Part shown: positions 9,253 to 15,427 of the stretch, piece after piece
Numbering within the stretch: the stretch's first letter is position 1
How the letters are laid out: each line of letters begins with the position of its first letter
Virus record (IMG/VR): IMGVR_UViG_3300008448_000554
Location: 1-25,900 of that record
Origin: a virus
Direction: 5' to 3' (one strand)
DNA length: 25,900 bases
Position numbers and translations under genes: made by a program
Notes under the pieces: model-generated
What the model was told of the DNA's origin: nothing
The model's input: only the letters and a program-made list of their open reading frames with translations
Databases searched by the model: none

Positions 9253-10430
9253 TATGCTGTGTATACTTTAGTTGAAGTGCATTTTTCTACTTGGTCACAT
9301 AAACGTGATAAATCTGCAAATAATTGAGTTCCTGCATCTTTACAAGCAGGGATCGCTATTCCTCCTTCTGTAGTAGGTACAGCGGCTGATGTTAGACTTG
9401 ATGCCAATTTTGATAAAGCTCCTATTAATATATCAAAAGCATATACTAATTGACCTCCTAATACTGCAGGCTCAGTTGGATAAGAGCCATCTGGTTTAGT
9501 TCCTAAATTAATAGAAGGTGAGTTAATATGAGTTACTCTACCAGCATTTATATTAATTATATTATCTGTATTTAATTCAATATTACCTTTGGCAAATAAC
9601 AATACTTCATCTTTCTTAGCATTAAGAGTAATTCTATCGCTATTCATTATTATTTGAGATGAATAATAATTATTTGGTTTAATAGTATTAACCCGAGGAT
9701 TTACTATACTAGCTCCTGGTTGTAGTGGGAGTTTTTGTGTGGCTGTTAAATAAATAGAGGATTTTTCTTTATTTATTTCTTCAACATGAGGAGATGAAGA
9801 ATCTGTAGTTGCATATCCATTTGCTAATATAGTAATAGGATCTCCATCATTACCAACACTACTCCATTCATTTAAATCAGAATTTAACTTAACTGTGGTG
9901 CCAAATCTTATTCCATTTCCTTTTCTACCTTGATATATTCTATCTCCTTCAAATGATAATAAAGATTTAATATCTTTACTTTGAATAAAAGTTTTCCATT
10001 TATCATTTACAGGAGAATTATGTTGAGGACTATTCCATAAATTAACTGGAGGGAGATAATATGTTGGGGCAACAGTAGGAGAATTTTGAGAATCAGGAGA
10101 GGGAGCATTAAATAATATTACAATTTCTCCTTCTAAAGGATAATCATTAACAAATGGAAAAAGAGGTTTTGCTGGAAGGCAAGTATTTAAAGCAACATCT
10201 TCTGGTTTTTTATTTTTATTAATATTATTGTATTCTAAATAAAAAATAGTTCCTATACCAGCACTACCTCCATTTTTTTCGTATATTTCTGGGGTAGGAG
10301 TATTTGGAGTAGTAATAACTCCAAAAACAACCCCTATAGACATATTAGCGGATTGGTTACCACCTATACTACCATAAGCATTAGATATACCTGTTGAAAA
10401 TCTAGATAAACCTTGTCTTACTACTGTCAT
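9252..10430 (-). CDS. 5: Baseplate hub/spike protein, gp5-like
   Basis: Protein of 392 aa. The N-terminal half (residues about 25-150) reads as the OB-fold of gp5/VgrG-type spikes, with the motif CLPAKPLFPFVNDYPLEGEI, then VILFNAP and PPVNLWNSPQHN. The C-terminal half has alternating hydrophobic strands (RITLNAKKDEVLLFAKGNIE, then LNTDNIININAG), the short repeats expected of a trimeric beta-helix needle. No lysozyme domain like that inserted in T4 gp5 (575 aa) is visible, so cell-wall cleavage must come from elsewhere. The ATG overlaps the preceding stop (ATGA). It would form the central puncturing device of the baseplate. Confidence 0.8.
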   Translation of the reverse strand: MTVVRQGLSRFSTGISNAYGSIGGNQSANMSIGVVFGVITTPNTPTPEIYEKNGGSAGIGTIFYLEYNNINKNKKPEDVALNTCLPAKPLFPFVNDYPLEGEIVILFNAPSPDSQNSPTVAPTYYLPPVNLWNSPQHNSPVNDKWKTFIQSKDIKSLLSFEGDRIYQGRKGNGIRFGTTVKLNSDLNEWSSVGNDGDPITILANGYATTDSSSPHVEEINKEKSSIYLTATQKLPLQPGASIVNPRVNTIKPNNYYSSQIIMNSDRITLNAKKDEVLLFAKGNIELNTDNIININAGRVTHINSPSINLGTKPDGSYPTEPAVLGGQLVYAFDILIGALSKLASSLTSAAVPTTEGGIAIPACKDAGTQLFADLSRLCDQVEKCTSTKVYTA

Positions 10431-10822
10431 TTATTCTCAATTTGGTGTTGGATAGTCTCGGTTGTTTGTAATAATTTTTGACCCTCAACTTGCACAGCAC
10501 GTTGTTCTTCCAATAACTGTTGTATTTCAGCTGGATCGAAAAAATCAGCTGGTGTAGAAGGTCCGTTATTAGTAGCTGCTCTTTGAGCAATACCTGCCAT
10601 TTTAATTAATTGTTCGTTATTTTTTACATTAACATCAATTAAATCTTTGACAGTAGGCATTAACATTACTGCAGAGCCTGCATTAGATGATGCAAGTGGT
10701 TTAAGAGCATCAATTAATTCATTAATCTGTTTGTCAGTATCCTTATTATTACGATGTATTTGTTTAAATATATCAGATAGTGATGTACTACCAAATAGGG
10801 TTATATCGTCGAAATTAGCCAT
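10427..10822 (-). CDS. Small late structural-operon protein (131 aa)
   Basis: First gene of the structural block. The N-terminus has TLFGSTSLSDIFKQIHRNN followed by a helix (DKQINELIDALKPL), an Ala/Met-rich segment (about residues 45-60) and a C-terminal coiled coil rich in Gln and Glu (about 95-130). No catalytic motif is seen. The stop overlaps the start of the spike gene (ATGA), so the two are probably translated together, and a hub-assembly or chaperone role is conceivable. That is inference; the family is not recognised. Confidence 0.7.
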   Translation of the reverse strand: MANFDDITLFGSTSLSDIFKQIHRNNKDTDKQINELIDALKPLASSNAGSAVMLMPTVKDLIDVNVKNNEQLIKMAGIAQRAATNNGPSTPADFFDPAEIQQLLEEQRAVQVEGQKLLQTTETIQHQIENK

Positions 10823-10833
10823 AAATCGCGTTT

Positions 10834-10845
10834 ACCAATAAATAT
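10834..10845 (-). promoter_or_regulatory. Candidate late-gene promoter or leader motif (ATATTTATTGGT)
   Basis: The transcribed strand reads ATATTTATTGGT, 11 nt before the ATG of the first structural gene. An identical 12-mer lies just before the 88-aa gene at 12534-12545. Related ATATTTAT strings occur at 4953-4962, 7593-7601 and 12179-12189. It fits the AT-only hexamers of T4-type late promoters loosely and is placed where gp55-dependent transcription would start. Weak because two copies lie so near the ATG that the RNA would be leaderless. Confidence 0.35.
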
Positions 10846-10852
10846 AATATAC

Positions 10853-11635
10853 TTAGATTCTTATATACCCGTGCTCGTAATATTCATTATATAAACGAGT
10901 ACGTAACGTATCTAACTTTTTAGTTACCCTGGTAATGTGAGGAGTAGTAGTGTCTGTAATTTCGCGAATGTAGATATATAATGCTTTTTTATTAAATATT
11001 TCTAATGATTCGCGTTTACGAAATAATTCAACAATAGCATCAGCCGTTTTAGCATCCTGTGTTTTGGGAAATAATTGATAGAGATGCTTGTCTATATAAC
11101 GAACATATTGATCGATAAAACTATCAGAATCTTCATTATTTTCATTATCCTGGAGGGTTTTATGTAGAAATTCTCTGTCTTCATCTAGCTCATCTACATC
11201 AGCACGCTCTTGTAATTTCTTATAGTTGTTGTTATTATAAACAATAAGATAGCGTTTAGCAATAGTACCAAAATAAGAATATGCTTTACCTTTATCCTGG
11301 TTATATAAATGGAGTTTTTCAAGTAGAAATGTTACAACCTCATGCTTTAACTCCTCAATTGTGTCAGTATCGGTGTAATAAAACTTAAATGTATGAATAA
11401 TATTTTCAGCTAACTTATAGAAAGCATATTCGATACGATCACTATATAATCTGTTACGTTGATCTTGATCAGTGAGGGAAAGATACTCAACAATAGCATT
11501 TTCAGTATCTTCAGTAAAATATATGCGGGGCTCTTTAGGTTTGCGTTTACGGGGTTGACCTCGTTTATTTAAAGCGACTTTGTCGCTATCATCTAAAAAT
11601 AGATCTAAATTATCTTCTTCGTAGTATGTTGTCAT
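10853..11635 (-). CDS. 55: gp55-like RNA polymerase sigma factor for late transcription
   Basis: Protein of 260 aa (T4 gp55 is 185). Residues 62-140 show the sigma region 2 pattern: LYSDRIEYAFYKLAENIIHT, then ELKHEVVTFLLEKLHLYNQD, then GKAYSYFGTIAKRYLI, which is the core-binding and promoter-melting helix bundle. A basic N-terminal segment (RGQPRKRKPKEPR) and an acidic insert near residue 150-170 are extra. No clear region 4 is seen, as expected for gp55, which relies on a sliding-clamp-bound coactivator. It lies just upstream of the structural genes it would control, and its own promoter is of a different, host-like type, as needed for a switch from middle to late expression. Confidence 0.8.
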   Translation of the reverse strand: MTTYYEEDNLDLFLDDSDKVALNKRGQPRKRKPKEPRIYFTEDTENAIVEYLSLTDQDQRNRLYSDRIEYAFYKLAENIIHTFKFYYTDTDTIEELKHEVVTFLLEKLHLYNQDKGKAYSYFGTIAKRYLIVYNNNNYKKLQERADVDELDEDREFLHKTLQDNENNEDSDSFIDQYVRYIDKHLYQLFPKTQDAKTADAIVELFRKRESLEIFNKKALYIYIREITDTTTPHITRVTKKLDTLRTRLYNEYYEHGYIRI

Positions 11636-11652
11636 GTATTTTTGTTTTTATA

Positions 11653-11683
11653 CAATGTATGAACAAAAAATACCGTAACCAAA
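11653..11683 (-). promoter_or_regulatory. Host-type (Bacteroidetes) promoter of the sigma-factor gene
   Basis: The transcribed strand has TTTG (11680-11683), 20 nt, then TACATTG (11653-11659), followed by an A-rich leader to the ATG. This matches the Bacteroidetes -33 TTTG / -7 TANNTTTG layout closely and lacks the GGCAAA box used by the early genes. Confidence 0.5.
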
Positions 11684-11962
11684 CTAGTTTTTGCGAGTAT
11701 TAAATTGATTTAGAACGTTTTGAATTTCTTTTAAATTTCTAAAGAAAGTACCAACTTCATCATCGGCTTCAAAAGCACCACGATTATCTAATTCTTTAAT
11801 AGTTTCATTAGAATCATCAATAATAATACTAATAGCATCAATGTATTGTTGTTGATCGGCTATTACTTTTTCTAACTTATTATTTTTTCTAACTAAAAGA
11901 TATCCGCCTAATAAGGCTAGTTCAATAATATGAACTAATATAACCCACAAAACTATATTCAT
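11684..11962 (-). CDS. Single-pass membrane protein with coiled coil (92 aa)
   Basis: Residues 2-24 form a membrane helix (IVLWVILVHIIELALLGGYL) followed by basic residues RKNNK, then a helical region (about 28-60) and an acidic part with GAFEADDEVGTFFRNLKEI. The layout N-out helix, cytoplasmic coiled coil is likely. The gene sits 2 nt after the 66-aa gene and before the sigma-factor promoter. No named family is recognised; it could be a membrane-bound accessory protein of the phage. Confidence 0.7.
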   Translation of the reverse strand: MNIVLWVILVHIIELALLGGYLLVRKNNKLEKVIADQQQYIDAISIIIDDSNETIKELDNRGAFEADDEVGTFFRNLKEIQNVLNQFNTRKN

Positions 11963-11964
11963 AA

Positions 11965-12165
11965 TTATCTTGGTCTAAATTGCTGTTCAAATTCATCAGA
12001 TTCAATAGAAATCATTTCGCGAGTAGATTCGATTTGTTCTTTCAACATTGTTAATGTTTCCATAACCTCATCTCTATTTACATTCCTATTTATTTGAACC
12101 GCCAAACGATTAACTAAAGAATCGGTTTGATTTAACTTATCTAATACATTGTTTTTGTATCTCAT
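11965..12165 (-). CDS. Small coiled-coil protein (66 aa)
   Basis: The sequence is helical throughout (NNVLDKLNQTDSLVNRLAVQ, then EVMETLTMLKEQIESTREMI) and ends in an acidic FEQQFRPR tail. It is soluble, with no cysteines. It forms a pair with the downstream 92-aa membrane protein (2-nt gap), whose cytoplasmic part is also helical, so the two may interact; that is inference. The start is preceded by an AT-rich stretch with TATATTTATAT. Confidence 0.65.
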   Translation of the reverse strand: MRYKNNVLDKLNQTDSLVNRLAVQINRNVNRDEVMETLTMLKEQIESTREMISIESDEFEQQFRPR

Positions 12166-12178
12166 AATATATATTTAC

Positions 12179-12189
12179 ATATAAATATA
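12179..12189 (-). promoter_or_regulatory. Candidate AT-rich promoter motif before the 66-aa gene
   Basis: The transcribed strand reads TATATTTATAT, 13 nt upstream of the ATG. It lies directly 3' of a purine-rich untranslated tract and resembles the motif ahead of the structural block. Confidence 0.3.
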
Positions 12190-12266
12190 CGCACCTTCAT
12201 GTTCCCTCATTCCCCTTATCCTTTCTCTCTTTCCCCCTAACCTTTCAAACCGCGCGTAGGTTGAAG
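12190..12266 (-). other. Purine-rich noncoding stretch
   Basis: Gene-free spacer whose transcribed strand is almost all A and G over about 55 nt (12194-12247), with short G runs (GGGGG, GGGG, GGG). Next to it a small hairpin, CGTAG/CTACG with a 7-nt loop, lies at about 12256-12272. No T run follows, so it is not an obvious terminator. No open frame longer than about 12 codons is present. Confidence 0.5.
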
Positions 12267-12533
12267 CTACGAAAGATTTTTTACACCTCCAAATTTTCTT
12301 TTAACTTCGGCACGTATAATTTTGCGTAATACTTCCTTTAGCTGATCAATACCACTATGAGTTTTCAAAATATCTTTAGCCATTTCTTCGTCTTGAGGGC
12401 TATTAAAGGTCACCTCAAAGTAACCATCCAATAAATTATCAGTTATACTGTAGCTACCTACACCGATATCAATCTTTTTTAAAGCATTTATCAATGCTGC
12501 TTTATCTTCTAATTTTATTTTGTATGTTTTCAT
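12267..12533 (-). CDS. Small alpha/beta protein (88 aa), unknown
   Basis: The start is set at the ATG at 12531-12533 (MKTYKIKLEDKAALINALKK), because the longer reading frame would overlap the preceding 160-aa gene by over 120 nt and has an unnatural N-terminus. The protein opens with a beta strand, has a GYFEVTFNSPQDEEMAKDIL segment near residues 37-58 and a basic C-terminal helix (RKIIRAEVKRKFGG). This layout resembles small nucleic-acid or regulatory proteins, but no family is recognised. It is the last gene of the operon that begins at 14209. Confidence 0.7.
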   Translation of the reverse strand: MKTYKIKLEDKAALINALKKIDIGVGSYSITDNLLDGYFEVTFNSPQDEEMAKDILKTHSGIDQLKEVLRKIIRAEVKRKFGGVKNLS

Positions 12534-12545
12534 ACCAATAAATAT
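12534..12545 (-). promoter_or_regulatory. Second exact copy of ATATTTATTGGT
   Basis: Identical to the 12-mer at 10834-10845 and directly against the ATG of the 88-aa gene. At this distance a promoter would give a leaderless RNA; a translation-initiation role is the alternative. Confidence 0.3.
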
Positions 12546-12546
12546 A

Positions 12547-13029
12547 TTATTCCCGATGCCCATTATGATCCCACATCGCAGTAGAATACTTATATCCAAG
12601 CTCTTCAATAACACGTTGCGCAGTATGCGAGTCAATCGCAAACATTTCACGATGCTTACTAACACGATATTCATGTAAATGAATATGCACTTCCTCCTCT
12701 AATAGATCGGAGCGATAGCATTGGAATGAGTAAACGGGAATCCATGGCGTAGCGACACCAGTTGCAGTAGATATTTGGCGAGCACGTTCGTCGGGTGTAT
12801 TAGTAGTCATACCAATTTTAACCATATTTGGTACGCTTTTGTTGACGAGCACGTACACATACTCAGGCGCGCGAACAGCGCCTGAAGGGTCTAAAACAGC
12901 GTTGGCTAAATAAATCACGCGCTCCCATCCGTCTTCTTCTTTAATTAAAGTAAACGCATCTGCTTTGCGAATTTTACCTGGAGATAATTTGATGTAATAA
13001 TGTGCTTCTTCTGGTGTTACACGTTTCAT
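12547..13029 (-). CDS. T5orf172 / GIY-YIG-superfamily protein
   Basis: Protein of 160 aa. After an N-terminal 50 residues of unknown nature, residues 56-143 carry the T5orf172 (Mug113) pattern: EYVYVLVNKSVPNMVKIGMT with the YVYV and KIG elements equivalent to GIY and YIG, an Arg (R83), a helix with EEEVHIHLHEYRV (112-123) and a terminal REMF whose Glu (E128) matches the metal-binding Glu. The superfamily includes nucleases, but T5orf172 proteins are poorly characterised; DNA cleavage or repair is plausible. The gene is slightly less AT-rich than its neighbours. It is internal to the operon 14209 to 12267. Confidence 0.8.
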   Translation of the reverse strand: MKRVTPEEAHYYIKLSPGKIRKADAFTLIKEEDGWERVIYLANAVLDPSGAVRAPEYVYVLVNKSVPNMVKIGMTTNTPDERARQISTATGVATPWIPVYSFQCYRSDLLEEEVHIHLHEYRVSKHREMFAIDSHTAQRVIEELGYKYSTAMWDHNGHRE

Positions 13030-13050
13030 AACCTGATTATTTTTATATTA

Positions 13051-13233
13051 TTATATACTGCCACTAGGGGGAGCAGATTGCTGGGTATTAGGGCTAACTA
13101 CTTGTCCACTCAGTACTGCAGCGTCCCACTCTTCCAGTGTCATTCCATATTCGCGAGCTTTTTCTTCGCGTAAGCGTATAGCATACTGTTCGAACGCCTC
13201 TTTAGTTAGGAATATGTCTGTTACTTTATGCAT
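13051..13233 (-). CDS. Small protein (60 aa), unknown
   Basis: One charged helix (FEQYAIRLREEKAREYGM, then TLEEWDAAVLSGQ) and a Ser/Pro/Gln tail (NTQQSAPPSGSI). There are no cysteines and no signal peptide. The start overlaps the end of the 125-aa membrane protein by 8 nt, so it is almost certainly co-expressed with it. Function unknown. Confidence 0.6.
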   Translation of the reverse strand: MHKVTDIFLTKEAFEQYAIRLREEKAREYGMTLEEWDAAVLSGQVVSPNTQQSAPPSGSI

Positions 13234-13603
13234 ATTGTAAACATAATAGGGTGAATACTACCCACAACATAATAAAGCAATAGTTAAAATAGCCTACTTT
13301 TTCTACTATTTTATTAGTAAAATATTGATCAATAATAGATGTTGTGGTTTTACTTGTATAGTCGTATGGTAATCCACGAAATAAATTAAGTGATGTATTA
13401 AAAACAGGAATACGTAATACTAGCATAGCTGGTATTACCCATAGATCTGGTACAAATACATATCCAATTATACATAATAATCCATAAATAGCTCCATTTA
13501 TTCCGTGATAGATGTGCTTTCCTTGTTTAATACGCCTAGCATCAATATATGCTAATATAATATTAATTACAATAAATGTAAGTGATAAATAAAGTTTTTC
13601 CAT
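13226..13603 (-). CDS. Polytopic membrane protein (125 aa)
   Basis: Four hydrophobic segments are visible, at about residues 4-20, 34-51, 53-69 and 106-123, separated by a basic loop (DARRIKQGKHIYHG) and a polar stretch (DYTSKTTTSIIDQYFTNK). It would sit in the host inner membrane. The ATG overlaps the stop of the 51-aa Cys protein (TAATG). No transporter or holin signature is recognised; a superinfection-exclusion or holin-like role cannot be excluded. Confidence 0.7.
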   Translation of the reverse strand: MEKLYLSLTFIVINIILAYIDARRIKQGKHIYHGINGAIYGLLCIIGYVFVPDLWVIPAMLVLRIPVFNTSLNLFRGLPYDYTSKTTTSIIDQYFTNKIVEKVGYFNYCFIMLWVVFTLLCLQYA

Positions 13604-13758
13604 TAGTTTTTGTTTTTAAAGTTTTTACAAGTGTGTTGTGACGATGGTATTTGGAATGTTGCTTTCATATCGTAGCCACATCTTAATCCTTGGCCTATAC
13701 CTATCATCCATAATAGATATTTACAATTTTTACAAATCTTGGTTTGTTCTGGTATCAT
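13603..13758 (-). CDS. Cysteine-rich microprotein (51 aa), zinc-binding-like
   Basis: A short gene found by reading the gap between two larger genes. It starts at ATG 13756-13758, overlaps the 3' end of the FlbD-like gene by 29 nt and ends in a TAATG overlap with the membrane-protein gene. The cysteines C9, C12 (ICKNCKYLLW), C27 (LRCGYD) and C44 (QHTCKNF) form a plausible four-Cys metal site. The Cys pattern begins at residue 9, so a later start would lose it. No family is named. Confidence 0.6.
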   Translation of the reverse strand: MIPEQTKICKNCKYLLWMIGIGQGLRCGYDMKATFQIPSSQHTCKNFKNKN

Positions 13759-13945
13759 TTTCTATTAGTTTTATAATTTCTTTCTGTTGCTCTCTAACTC
13801 TAAAGTAATCGTTTCTGCCAAAGACGTATACATATGTATCTTTACTTTCGGGATAAGTTGAAGGGGTTAGTGCTGTAATACTAATTGGGTTGATGTATAT
13901 ATTAGCTCCGTCAAATCTTGTTAGTGTTATGAATTTAGGTGTCAT
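13730..13945 (-). CDS. FlbD-like small protein (71 aa)
   Basis: The sequence FITLTRFDGANIYINPISIT (residues 5-24), then a beta hairpin (DTYVYVFGRNDYFRVRE) and a helix (QKEIIKLIEN), matches the FlbD family: LTR-x-G-x-x-x-x-(I/L)NP followed by a strand and V(R/K)E. In flagellated bacteria FlbD is a motility regulator; phage and Bacteroidetes members have no known role and probably share only the fold. The start overlaps the upstream stop (ATGA). Confidence 0.7.
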   Translation of the reverse strand: MTPKFITLTRFDGANIYINPISITALTPSTYPESKDTYVYVFGRNDYFRVREQQKEIIKLIENDTRTNQDL

Positions 13946-14130
13946 ATTGTGTTGGCTTTAGTTAAAAATTCTTTGAATAATCTATATACTTCACCGGCGT
14001 CTTCAATAAGCTCTCCTTTATATTTAAACCCTTTCTCGTTAATAACAATGATAGGTTCATTATCTTTTAGAGAGAATGTGAATGAGTTGGGTGGTAGACT
14101 GGCTATTATTTTATTTGTATTATTTTTCAT
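13942..14130 (-). CDS. Small protein (62 aa), unknown
   Basis: The protein has a beta-rich N-terminal half (IIASLPPNSFTFSLKDNEPI, then IVINEKGFKYKGELI) and a C-terminal helix (DAGEVYRLFKEFLTKA). Its start lies inside the 3' end of the 29-aa gene and its stop overlaps the next start, so it is the second cistron of this operon. Family unknown. Confidence 0.65.
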   Translation of the reverse strand: MKNNTNKIIASLPPNSFTFSLKDNEPIIVINEKGFKYKGELIEDAGEVYRLFKEFLTKANTI

Positions 14131-14209
14131 TTCGCTTACCTATTTTATATCCAACAATAAACCATAGGATAAATCCTATGCACATAATGATATAATTTAA
14201 AAGAGTCAT
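14120..14209 (-). CDS. Membrane microprotein (29 aa)
   Basis: The reading MTLLNYIIMCIGFILWFIVG followed by YKIGKRNEK is one membrane helix (about residues 3-21) with a positive cytoplasmic tail. A consensus early promoter ends 6 nt before the ATG, so the RNA probably begins at or next to the start codon. It overlaps the next gene by 11 nt and opens the eight-gene operon. The precise placement of promoter and overlap is the main support; similarity was not assessed. Confidence 0.55.
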   Translation of the reverse strand: MTLLNYIIMCIGFILWFIVGYKIGKRNEK

Positions 14210-14215
14210 GTAGTG

Positions 14216-14237
14216 AATATAACGTATATACTTTGCC
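14216..14237 (-). promoter_or_regulatory. Early promoter P1 (29-aa gene and operon to 12267)
   Basis: Box GGCAAA, 10 nt, hexamer TATATT. Only 6 nt separate the hexamer from the ATG, so initiation is probably leaderless. Confidence 0.65.
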
Positions 14238-14560
14238 TATACAAAAAAGACGTGTCGAGAGGAGATTTTGGGATTTTGCAATTTGTACGCAAAAGGGTTA
14301 AGTCGAAAAACGAAGTCGCGTTTTGGAGCCAAGTATATTAGTATATACTGTCGATGGGTAAAGGTTGTGTTTGCGTTGAGAATACATCCAGCTTTTTTTG
14401 TGCCGACCACGCCCTGTCGATGGACCGCAATTAGCGTGGGAGCACCCCGCGATCAATCCGCGCACGGGCCGCTATCAAACGCTATCGGTCCGATATCGAC
14501 GCAGAAGGACCGTCTTTCGACGGCCCCTACACTTACCAGTAAATCGTTGGTTTAATTCAC
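14238..14560 (-). ncRNA. Gene-free structured region with a candidate pseudoknotted RNA
   Basis: No credible protein gene lies here. The core (14400-14527) is much more GC-rich than its surroundings. Three strong pairings are visible. Stem A pairs 14416-14427 with 14486-14500 (12 bp with a 3-nt bulge). Stem B pairs 14400-14412 with 14434-14445 (4 + 6 bp around a small internal loop). Stem H1 at 14507-14526 has 8 bp closed by a GAAA tetraloop on the minus strand. Stems A and B cross, giving an H-type pseudoknot. A further hairpin at 14445-14468 (CGCG/CGCG plus CCC/GGG) fills the long loop. On the minus strand a run of A residues follows stem B. AT-type hairpins lie at 14274-14294, 14307-14324 and 14332-14349. 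Orientation is inferred from the surrounding genes. Confidence 0.55.
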
Positions 14561-14767
14561 TCAACACTCGTACTCCTCGTACTCGCCATCGGAAACGGCA
14601 TCCTCGTACATGAGGTTGGACAGCGCTGAGATCTCAGCGTCGGTTAGTTGATCACCCAGCTGATCCAGCTCGTCGGCTAATTGCTCGTCGGCTTGACCGT
14701 ACTGATCGATTTGGTTGTTGATTGCGGTTTGGAGTTCGATGAAGCGCTCTACGTTTGTTGTAATCAT
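14561..14767 (-). CDS. Acidic small protein (68 aa)
   Basis: The sequence is helical and acidic (FIELQTAINNQIDQYGQADE, then QLADELDQLGDQLTDAEISA) and ends in EYEEYEC. There is a single Cys, at the terminus. The gene is clearly more GC-rich than most neighbours and directly precedes the structured noncoding region, which may be its 3' untranslated part. Such very acidic small phage proteins can mimic nucleic acid, but nothing specific supports that here. Confidence 0.65.
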   Translation of the reverse strand: MITTNVERFIELQTAINNQIDQYGQADEQLADELDQLGDQLTDAEISALSNLMYEDAVSDGEYEEYEC

Positions 14768-14795
14768 GTGTTTATGGTTTTAATTGGTTGATGTA

Positions 14796-14817
14796 AATAT
14801 AAGGACGGGGTTTTGCC
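14796..14817 (-). promoter_or_regulatory. Early promoter P2 (68-aa gene)
   Basis: Box GGCAAA, 10 nt, hexamer TATATT. The box lies across the loop of the hairpin at 14803-14823. Confidence 0.65.
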
Positions 14818-14823
14818 CCGTCC
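14803..14823 (-). terminator. Hairpin fused to promoter P2
   Basis: Perfect 8-bp stem GGACGGGG/CCCCGTCC with a 5-nt loop, 13 nt after the 81-aa gene. It is followed by TTATATTT rather than a clean U run, so termination is likely but partial. Confidence 0.45.
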
Positions 14824-14836
14824 TATTTTATTTTAA

Positions 14837-15082
14837 TTATTCAAATGATAATTCTGCTTCATGCCACCATAATTTTTCTCCTATATTATTAGGTCCATCT
14901 ATAACTCTAATTACTTCAACATAATACCATTCTCCTTCAGTATACTCAGGATCATCTATATCTAATCCCTGATACATATTCCAATTACTTTCCATTTCAT
15001 TCCTAATTTCATCATTAAATTCCATAGGACCTTTAAGGATAATACCTTCATTACCTTCAGGAGTCATTACTTTTTTGTTCAT
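14837..15082 (-). CDS. Small protein (81 aa), SH3-like, unknown
   Basis: The opening NKKVMTPEGNEGIILKGPME and the later GEWYYVEVIRVIDGPNNIGE followed by LWWHEAELSF suggest a small beta-barrel resembling KOW/SH3-like domains that adjust RNA or protein contacts: a GxEGxI turn, then a conserved W near the C-terminus. This is by pattern only. It has its own promoter and an A-rich leader. Confidence 0.65.
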   Translation of the reverse strand: MNKKVMTPEGNEGIILKGPMEFNDEIRNEMESNWNMYQGLDIDDPEYTEGEWYYVEVIRVIDGPNNIGEKLWWHEAELSFE

Positions 15083-15123
15083 AGTTTTAATTTTTAGTTT
15101 TTATTTATCATTTCAACACGATG

Positions 15124-15145
15124 AATGTACGAGTGAGGTTTTGCC
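15124..15145 (-). promoter_or_regulatory. Early promoter P3 (81-aa gene)
   Basis: Box GGCAAA, 10 nt, hexamer TACATT. The box forms the loop side of the hairpin at 15133-15149. Confidence 0.65.
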
Positions 15146-15149
15146 TCAC
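15133..15149 (-). terminator. Hairpin fused to promoter P3
   Basis: Stem GTGAGG/CCTCAC with loop CAAAA, following the 80-aa gene. No U run. Confidence 0.4.
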
Positions 15150-15160
15150 CCGTTTTCATT

Positions 15161-15403
15161 TTAACTGATTGGTTCCATTATATTAGGATCAGTGTTGGAA
15201 TACATCGTATCCGCTTTATACCGTACTAGGCATTCTGGACAGCCTACCGTTTTCACTCCCTCGATCCGAGCCCAATTATTACTTAGAGCCGGTGTTCCAC
15301 ACAGGTTACCTTCACCCGACTTATAGATGTGGGCTGTGTTTGACCATACGTTACCTTTGTTTCCGAAGATCGAGTAGTTGGGTTTTAATTCTGTTACGTT
15401 CAT
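15161..15403 (-). CDS. Small putative metal-binding protein (80 aa)
   Basis: A His and three Cys residues are arranged as H25 (AHIYKSG), C35 (GNLCGTP) and C55/C58 (GCPECLV), which looks like a small zinc ribbon; the pattern H...LCG...C-x2-C occurs in many phage and actinobacterial small proteins of unknown role. The N-terminus is polar with no signal. It is single-cistron under its own promoter. Confidence 0.65.
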   Translation of the reverse strand: MNVTELKPNYSIFGNKGNVWSNTAHIYKSGEGNLCGTPALSNNWARIEGVKTVGCPECLVRYKADTMYSNTDPNIMEPIS

Positions 15404-15427
15404 ATGTTTTAATTTTTGGTTAATGTG

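Noticed and set aside
10402-10590. Minus-strand ORF of 62 codons overlapping the 131-aa gene
   Set aside because: Out-of-frame shadow; the 131-aa frame has ATGA coupling to the spike gene.
12267-12674. 135-codon version of the 88-aa gene
   Set aside because: It overlaps the T5orf172 gene by over 120 nt and has an unnatural N-terminus; the ATG at 12533 is directly after the ATATTTATTGGT motif.
14400-14560. tRNA, HDV-like ribozyme or group I intron in the structured patch
   Set aside because: No T-arm GTTCRA or 7-bp acceptor stem; the order of crossing stems does not match the HDV double pseudoknot; AATTGCGG recalls a group I P element but the partner R and S elements are not seen.
14268-14613. 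Two overlapping plus-strand ORFs (95 and 71 codons) in the gene-free patch
   Set aside because: No promoter or A-rich leader, Arg/Pro/Ser-rich low-quality protein sequence, opposite to all other genes, and fully explained by the GC-rich structured region.
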